Positions 59,476-64,000 of a stretch of 64,000 nt of DNA are shown here, in pieces; the stretch's first letter is position 1, and every line of letters starts with the position of its first letter. The stretch is from positions 124,001-188,000 of the forward strand of contig NZ_BEXF01000010.1 in assembly GCF_002897295.1 (NCBI RefSeq), written 5' to 3'. A model generated the notes under the pieces. That model did not search any database. It was not told the origin of the DNA and saw only the letters and a list, made by a program, of their open reading frames with translations. The stretch is from Brevibacillus reuszeri (GTDB taxonomy: Bacteria > Bacillota > Bacilli > Brevibacillales > Brevibacillaceae). A program made the translations under genes and the position numbers.

Positions 59476-60637
59476 CTTCCTCTATTTTTTGGAGTGGCGG
59501 CAGATTTTCCAATGCCTGCTTCAAATCTTCAATCAAATCATTGACGTCCTCGAGGCCGGCAGATAGACGGATTAATCCATCGGTAATTCCACGTGCTGCC
59601 CGCTCTTCTGCTGGCATCGCCGCATGTGACATGGTCACAGGATAGGAGAGAATGGTTTCGACAGCTCCAAGGCTAACAGCCACAATGGGGAGCTTCACCC
59701 GATCAAACAATGCCTTCGCCCGCTCACGACTCCCTACATCAAAGGAAAGCACGGCGCCATGCCCGCTAGACTGACTCGCTTGTACCTGGTGTCCAGGATG
59801 CTCCGTAAGGCCTGTATAGTAGACGCTCGTAATTTCAGGATGTGCCGAGAGCCAATTCGCCAGCTGCTCTGCTGTGTTTGTACTGACATCCAGTCGGGCC
59901 TTGAGCGTTTTCAGTCCTCTCATTACGAGCCAGCAATCCTGCACGCCAAGAATGGCTCCCATGCCGTTCTGAATAAAGTACAGCTGTTCTCCCAGCGCAG
60001 CATCACGAGTGACAGCCAATCCGGCGACTACGTCGCTATGTCCGCCGATGAACTTGGTCGCGCTGTGAATGACAACGTCAGCACCTAGCTCCAAAGGGCG
60101 CTGGTAGTATGGAGTCATGAATGTATTGTCTACAATGACCAGCAAGTCATGTTGTTTAGCAATCCGGCATACCGCTGCTATATCTGTCACCTTCAAGGTT
60201 GGATTCGACGGGGTTTCCAGATAGATTCCTTTTGTAGTTGGGGTAATCGCCGTACGAACTGCTTCTGTTTGGCTCGCGTCTACAAAAGTCACGGAGATGC
60301 CCATTCTCGATAATACCCGGGTTAAAAACCGGAAAGTCCCGCCGTAAACATCCTCCGCCACTACCACATGGTCACCTGCTGAGAAAAGCATGAATACACT
60401 GGATATTGCAGCCATCCCCGAGGCGAAAGCAAAGCCTCGTTCTCCCCCTTCTAAGCCTGCAATCGCTTCTTCCAGAGCAGCTCTGGTTGGATTGCCCGAG
60501 CGCGCATAATCAAAGGTTCCTGGTTGGTCCAGGTCTGCTTGATGAAACGTAGACGCCTGATAAATTGGGACGGACGATGCACCCGTGATCGGATCGAAGC
60601 ATGAAGTACCATGTAATACCTTGGTAGCAAAGTTCAT
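59450..60637 (-). CDS. metC: Cystathionine beta-lyase MetC
   Basis: This 395-residue PLP enzyme of the Cys/Met metabolism family splits cystathionine to homocysteine, pyruvate and ammonia. The PLP Lys is in HSATKFIGGHSDVVAG, with YARSGNPTRAALEEAIAGLEGG, FASGMAAISSVFMLF and VDNTFMTPYYQRPLELGADV. It overlaps metI by 4 bases (ATGA) and is the second gene of the S-box operon, matching B. subtilis metI-metC. Exact lyase versus synthase activity is assigned by order; the two genes are paralogues. Confidence 0.9.
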   Translation of the reverse strand: MNFATKVLHGTSCFDPITGASSVPIYQASTFHQADLDQPGTFDYARSGNPTRAALEEAIAGLEGGERGFAFASGMAAISSVFMLFSAGDHVVVAEDVYGGTFRFLTRVLSRMGISVTFVDASQTEAVRTAITPTTKGIYLETPSNPTLKVTDIAAVCRIAKQHDLLVIVDNTFMTPYYQRPLELGADVVIHSATKFIGGHSDVVAGLAVTRDAALGEQLYFIQNGMGAILGVQDCWLVMRGLKTLKARLDVSTNTAEQLANWLSAHPEITSVYYTGLTEHPGHQVQASQSSGHGAVLSFDVGSRERAKALFDRVKLPIVAVSLGAVETILSYPVTMSHAAMPAEERAARGITDGLIRLSAGLEDVNDLIEDLKQALENLPPLQKIEEEKEAFSRA

Positions 60638-61797
60638 CGTAGCGCCCCCCCTACAACAAGGCTTGCATCCAATGCTTGCGTCAGATCAGCAATCAGATCA
60701 TCCGGATGCTCAATCCCTACCGACAGTCGCAATAGCCTGTCGCATACCCCCACATATTCCCGTACCTCTTGCGGAATGTCCGCGTGTGTCTGTGTCGTAG
60801 GATATGTACACAACGACTCTACACCGCCCAAGCTCTCTGCAAAAGAGACAATTCGCAAATTTTGTAAAAACAGTCCCACCTGTTCAACCGACCTTACCCG
60901 AAACGATACCATGCCACTAAATCCGCTTGCTTGACTTTTTTGCACGTCGTGACCAGGGTGTTCAGCAAGCCCCGGATAAAAGACCTCAGCAACTGCCGGG
61001 TGCTCTTTGAGCTTGGCGGCTACAGCAAACGCATTTGCTTCATGCCGCTCCATGCGCAGAGCTAGTGTCTTCATTCCACGAACCAAGAGCCAGCTATCTT
61101 GTGGTCCGAGCACAGCTCCAATGGAATTATGCAAAAACCTCATCTTTTCAGATAACTCCGCTCCTTTTGTTACAATCAAGCCTGCTAGAACATCATTATG
61201 TCCTCCCAAATATTTCGTTGCACTGTGAAGCACGATGTCCGCTCCCAATTCGAGTGGGCGTTGACAGTAAGGAGTCATGAATGTATTGTCTACAATCGCC
61301 AATAGCTCGTGATTCTTTGCCAGCTGTACTACTTCTCGAATATCTGTTATCTGCATCAACGGATTCGTAGGCGTCTCTACAAAAATGGCTTTTGTTTCCG
61401 GACGAATCGCATCCGCTACTTTTTGGATGTCTCGCAAATCTACATACGTAAATGTCAGCCCATATCGCGAGAGCAGCTGCTCAAACAAGCGATAGGTTCC
61501 GCCGTACAAATCGAGCGATACGATCAGGTGATCACCTTGGGAAAACAAGCCCATAACGGTATGAACAGCAGCCATTCCAGATGCACACGCGAAGCCGGCA
61601 TCACCTGCTTCTGCTTCGGCAATTGTTACCTCCAAAACCGAGCGGGTTGGGTTGGCTGTACGGGTATAATCGTATCCGGTACTCTGTCCCAAGGATGGGT
61701 GGCGATAAGCGGTAGCATAATATACCGGAAAGTTCACCGCCCCTGTCTTTTCGTCTTTTCCTACGCCTGCCTGAACTAATTTTGTTTCCAAATGCAT
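60634..61797 (-). CDS. metI: Cystathionine gamma-synthase/O-acetylhomoserine thiolyase MetI
   Basis: This 387-residue PLP enzyme joins an activated homoserine with cysteine or sulfide in methionine synthesis. The PLP Lys lies in HSATKYLGGHNDVLAG. It also has YTRTANPTRSVLEVTIAEAEAG, FACASGMAAVHTVMGLF and VDNTFMTPYCQRPLELGAD. SD GGAGGGAG precedes the ATG. It is the first gene behind a SAM riboswitch, so expression falls when SAM is plentiful, and it is coupled to metC. Confidence 0.9.
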   Translation of the reverse strand: MHLETKLVQAGVGKDEKTGAVNFPVYYATAYRHPSLGQSTGYDYTRTANPTRSVLEVTIAEAEAGDAGFACASGMAAVHTVMGLFSQGDHLIVSLDLYGGTYRLFEQLLSRYGLTFTYVDLRDIQKVADAIRPETKAIFVETPTNPLMQITDIREVVQLAKNHELLAIVDNTFMTPYCQRPLELGADIVLHSATKYLGGHNDVLAGLIVTKGAELSEKMRFLHNSIGAVLGPQDSWLLVRGMKTLALRMERHEANAFAVAAKLKEHPAVAEVFYPGLAEHPGHDVQKSQASGFSGMVSFRVRSVEQVGLFLQNLRIVSFAESLGGVESLCTYPTTQTHADIPQEVREYVGVCDRLLRLSVGIEHPDDLIADLTQALDASLVVGGALR

Positions 61798-61833
61798 CTA
61801 ATTTCTCTCCCTCCAATGGTGTTCGAGGGGCAT

Positions 61834-62016
61834 GAAAAAAGCCCCCTTTCCTCTGAAAGAAGGCTTTGATTACGTTTCCGTAAGCAAGACCTTCTCATCT
61901 TTCAGAGTTTGAATAACTCTGCAGGAATTAGCACCATTATCTCCCTGTATCATGAATACAGGTGATTGGTTGCCGGGCATCATCGGGCCAGTCCCTCCGC
62001 CGCTCTGGATAAGAAG
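61834..62016 (-). promoter_or_regulatory. SAM-I riboswitch (S-box) with terminator
   Basis: On the minus strand the classic S-box elements appear in order: CTTATCCAGAG, GGCGGAGGGACTGGCCC, GATGATGCCCGGCAACC, GGTGCTAATTCCTGC and GATGAGAAGG. CTTCTTATC (62008-62016) and GATGAGAAG (61891-61899) pair as P1. A terminator follows (AAAGCC...CTTTC-AGAG-GAAAG...GGCTTT, then T run, 61835-61867). SAM binding stabilises P1 and allows termination before metI. Confidence 0.97.
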
Positions 62017-62040
62017 ATTGCTATTCAATTTGATTGCTTA

Positions 62041-62070
62041 ATACTAACGGATAGTCCTCTTTGTTGTCAA
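62041..62070 (-). promoter_or_regulatory. Promoter of the S-box metI-metC operon
   Basis: On the minus strand TTGACA (62065-62070), 18 bases, TAGTAT (62041-62046), about 25 bases upstream of the riboswitch P1. The -35 box is a perfect consensus; the -10 box is weaker. Confidence 0.7.
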
Positions 62071-62098
62071 CAAGATTTTCCACAATGCTTTTTCATGC

Positions 62099-62557
62099 TT
62101 ACTTTGCGTTTTTAAGTGCCGTCATTACTTGGTTATCCAGCTTTGCCGCCGCATTTTTATCGTACGTTTTTTCATATTGCGGTTCAACGGAAATCCGGGA
62201 ACCATAAAACATGATGTCTCGGATCGTTTCAATCGTAATCTCAACCATCGCAAGCTTGAGAGGAACCTCTTCTAAACGCTCTGTTTTGAGAACAGCTTTT
62301 CCGTTAATCGCAAACGAAGAGCCTGCCCCGATCAGATGAAGTACCACCTGTGGTTCCTTTGCAATGTTTGTCAAAATACGAGAACGATTGTCCACAGCAA
62401 AACGGATCGACTCAACATTCGGGGCATAGGTCCAAGACAAGGAGCTGAGCGACGGTGCACCCGATTCATGGTCAATTGTACCCAAAGTAATGAAACGCTC
62501 CTGTTGCAAGAGCGCAAATAATTCTTCAGATAATGATCGGGAAACAGTTTCAGCCAT
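62099..62557 (-). CDS. Pyridoxamine 5'-phosphate oxidase family protein
   Basis: This 152-residue flavin-reductase-like split-barrel protein has FALLQQERFITLGTIDHESGAPSLSSLSW, FAVDNRSRILTNIAKEPQVVLHLIG and SFAINGKAVLKTERLE, the usual FMN-binding scaffold of PNPOx-like proteins. Enzymatic activity is not predictable. SD AAGGAGGG precedes the ATG. It is a single-gene unit upstream of the met operon. Confidence 0.85.
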   Translation of the reverse strand: MAETVSRSLSEELFALLQQERFITLGTIDHESGAPSLSSLSWTYAPNVESIRFAVDNRSRILTNIAKEPQVVLHLIGAGSSFAINGKAVLKTERLEEVPLKLAMVEITIETIRDIMFYGSRISVEPQYEKTYDKNAAAKLDNQVMTALKNAK

Positions 62558-62706
62558 TCCGATCCCTCCTTGCAGTGTTTTGTATACCTATTGTACCTCC
62601 CTGCATGAGGATAGGCAAACGTTACCTCGGTCCCTTGATTCTAGCAACACATTTCCCTTAAACTGGTAGAAACCTAAGTCCCATTACGGATAAGGAGGTT
62701 CATCGT

Positions 62707-63036
62707 ATGTCACCTACAGACCGCATGCTAGCGCAAATTGATCAGATGCTACGAGAGCTACACGAAGTTCGCGAATTGAATGAACGGATGCATAAGGTAG
62801 CCATGTTTTTAGAAGATATCCGATTGGCTGATGTCATTCAAAACTATACAGCCCCGCGCAAGCTGCTCTGGATTAATTTCCTCGCAGGTCTTGCCCGGGG
62901 TCTTGGTTTAACTATCGGAACAGCCATTGTTCTCACGCTTCTTGGCTCACTGCTGACACAATTTCTTTCTGTCCCGATCATCGGTGATTTTATTCGACAG
63001 CTGGTTGAATATGTTCAATCTTATCAAAAGCCGTAA
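62707..63036 (+). CDS. DUF5665 family small membrane protein
   Basis: This 109-residue protein has a helical N-terminal half (DQMLRELHEVRELNERMHKVAMFLEDIRLADVIQNYTAPRKL) and one long hydrophobic segment (LGLTIGTAIVLTLLGSLL). The layout agrees with DUF5665, found in Firmicutes with unknown function. SD AAGGAGG precedes the ATG by 8 bases. Confidence 0.8.
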   Translation: MSPTDRMLAQIDQMLRELHEVRELNERMHKVAMFLEDIRLADVIQNYTAPRKLLWINFLAGLARGLGLTIGTAIVLTLLGSLLTQFLSVPIIGDFIRQLVEYVQSYQKP

Positions 63037-63069
63037 GAAAACCTCTATGCATTAAGAAACGATTAAATC

Positions 63070-64000
63070 TTATTTGTCATGATCTTTATCGTCATCATCG
63101 TCATCGTCGTGATCGTTCCAGTCCTGGCCATGCTTCTTCCAATATCCATACGCATTTCCATTGGGATGATTATCTTTTTGCTTCCCTTTTTCCTTTTTAT
63201 CTTTCTTGTCCTTTTTATCTTTGTCATCATCGTCGTTATCATCATGATCGTCCGGGTTGACGACGACTTTTGTACTATGGAAAATGTCTGCCTGCTTCAC
63301 AAGCTTGTCATCCTGATATAATTCAAAATGAATGGTTTTTGCACTGTAGGAGCGATTTTTGAATGACAGCTCGATTTCGAATTCCCCTTTGTCATTCGGC
63401 TTGACTTCATGTTTCTTTCCGTCGGGGGCAATCACGATTAATTTTGTTTTCGCTTTTTTGGACCAGCCTTCTACGGCGCCTTTGACTTGTACCTTATCAT
63501 ATTTCGGGTTAATGACAGCTGTTCCTGTGATTGTATAGGCTTTTGCTTCTTCTTTCACAGGAGCATTCACGATCTCCACGTCTACAGACGCTGAGTCGAT
63601 TTTTTTGCCGTCCTTGTAGAGCTCAACAAGTGCTTGGCTAGGCCCTGCCTTTACATCCTTCAATGTCACGGAGAAGCTGCCAACTCCATCCCACAGCTTC
63701 TTGACATTTGCTTCTTTTTTCTCACCGTTGTAAGTCACATAGGCTTTGTCTGCGCCTTGCTTCACTACACCCTTAACCTTCAGCTCCTCTTTTTTCGCAT
63801 CGAGTACTGAAACGGTATGGATGATCATGTCAGCTTCTTCGACAGCCTGCGGGATAAGCTCTACCTTCTCGCTGTCAACAATTGCCTTGCCCGCATAAGC
63901 ATTAATCGTCACGTACCCTTTCGTCACCGTGTCCAATGCTGCAAAGGTAACGGTAAAGGAGTGCTCGCTCGTTGGTACGACCTCGATAGTACCTCCGTCT
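63070..64000 (-). CDS. Secreted protein with Asp/Lys-rich C-terminal tail, N-terminus beyond the window
   Basis: The frame is open to the right edge, so the N-terminus is missing; the visible part begins with DGGTIEVVPTSEHSFTVTFA. It seems built of beta-sandwich-type repeats (AVINPKYDKVQVKGAVEGW, FEIELSFKNRSYSAKTIHFELY), likely extracellular. The last 60 residues are highly charged: alternating Asp and Lys blocks (DDHDDNDDDDKDKKDKKDKK) around NGNAYGYWKKHGQDW, then another Asp run. Such tails often bind calcium or cations, but this is inference. No family is recognised. TTG 63936 could be an internal codon only. Confidence 0.7.
   Translation of the reverse strand, partial: DGGTIEVVPTSEHSFTVTFAALDTVTKGYVTINAYAGKAIVDSEKVELIPQAVEEADMIIHTVSVLDAKKEELKVKGVVKQGADKAYVTYNGEKKEANVKKLWDGVGSFSVTLKDVKAGPSQALVELYKDGKKIDSASVDVEIVNAPVKEEAKAYTITGTAVINPKYDKVQVKGAVEGWSKKAKTKLIVIAPDGKKHEVKPNDKGEFEIELSFKNRSYSAKTIHFELYQDDKLVKQADIFHSTKVVVNPDDHDDNDDDDKDKKDKKDKKEKGKQKDNHPNGNAYGYWKKHGQDWNDHDDDDDDDKDHDK

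Overview
The window looks like chromosomal DNA of an aerobic endospore former, most likely Brevibacillus or a close Paenibacillaceae relative. This is inferred from gene content, not from a search: sporulation versions of division genes (spoVD, spoVE), a gerA-type germinant receptor, a RsfA-like prespore regulator, a YhcN/YlaJ lipoprotein, bacillithiol synthesis (bshC), a meso-DAP-type MurE, an SLH protein, strong Shine-Dalgarno (SD) sites and many TTG/GTG starts. No tRNA, rRNA, CRISPR or insertion sequence was seen.

Layout: 1-1.7 kb holds a gerA-type receptor operon that runs off the left edge. 1.8-22.5 kb is the division and cell wall (dcw) cluster on the minus strand, in the order mraZ, rsmH, ftsL, pbpB, spoVD, murE, mraY, murD, spoVE, murG, murB, murA, divIB, two DUF881 genes, sbp, ftsA, ftsZ. 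It begins with a promoter and MraZ-type repeats and ends at a terminator after ftsZ. 22.6-28.5 kb holds an S-adenosylhomocysteine hydrolase, a LysR regulator divergent from a YjeH-like amino acid exporter, and a FadR-type regulator coupled to a CynX/NimT-like transporter. 28.5-33.6 kb has an SLH protein, bshC, a Xre-cupin regulator, a DUF3397 protein and a panE-like gene.

33.8-38.7 kb is a leucine/isovalerate degradation operon (yngH-HB-G-F-E type) with a probable cre site. 39-47 kb mixes ylbP, rsfA and a yqg-type neighbourhood (Spx-like protein, YqgY, YqgX) with a Cys-rich HTH regulator, a MidA-type methyltransferase and a CapA-like lipoprotein. 48-54.9 kb is a five-component oligopeptide/nickel-family ABC importer. 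55-64 kb has small lipoproteins and membrane proteins, a DinB protein, a PhoH/PIN protein (YlaK) divergent from a YhcN/YlaJ lipoprotein, the metI-metC operon under a SAM riboswitch, and a partial secreted protein with an Asp/Lys-rich tail.

The least ordinary region is the ABC importer. Its solute-binding protein reads as a circular permutation: the usual C-terminal lobe segment lies at the N-terminus. Both permeases carry N-terminal extensions, one permease is cut by an in-frame TAA, and the leader has an attenuator-like hairpin. Other points for a second look are a conserved non-coding element present twice (31.5 and 41.1 kb), a possible structured RNA downstream of ylaK with a 12-bp closing repeat and its own terminator, and MraZ-type repeats beside a promoter that overlaps the upstream terminator.
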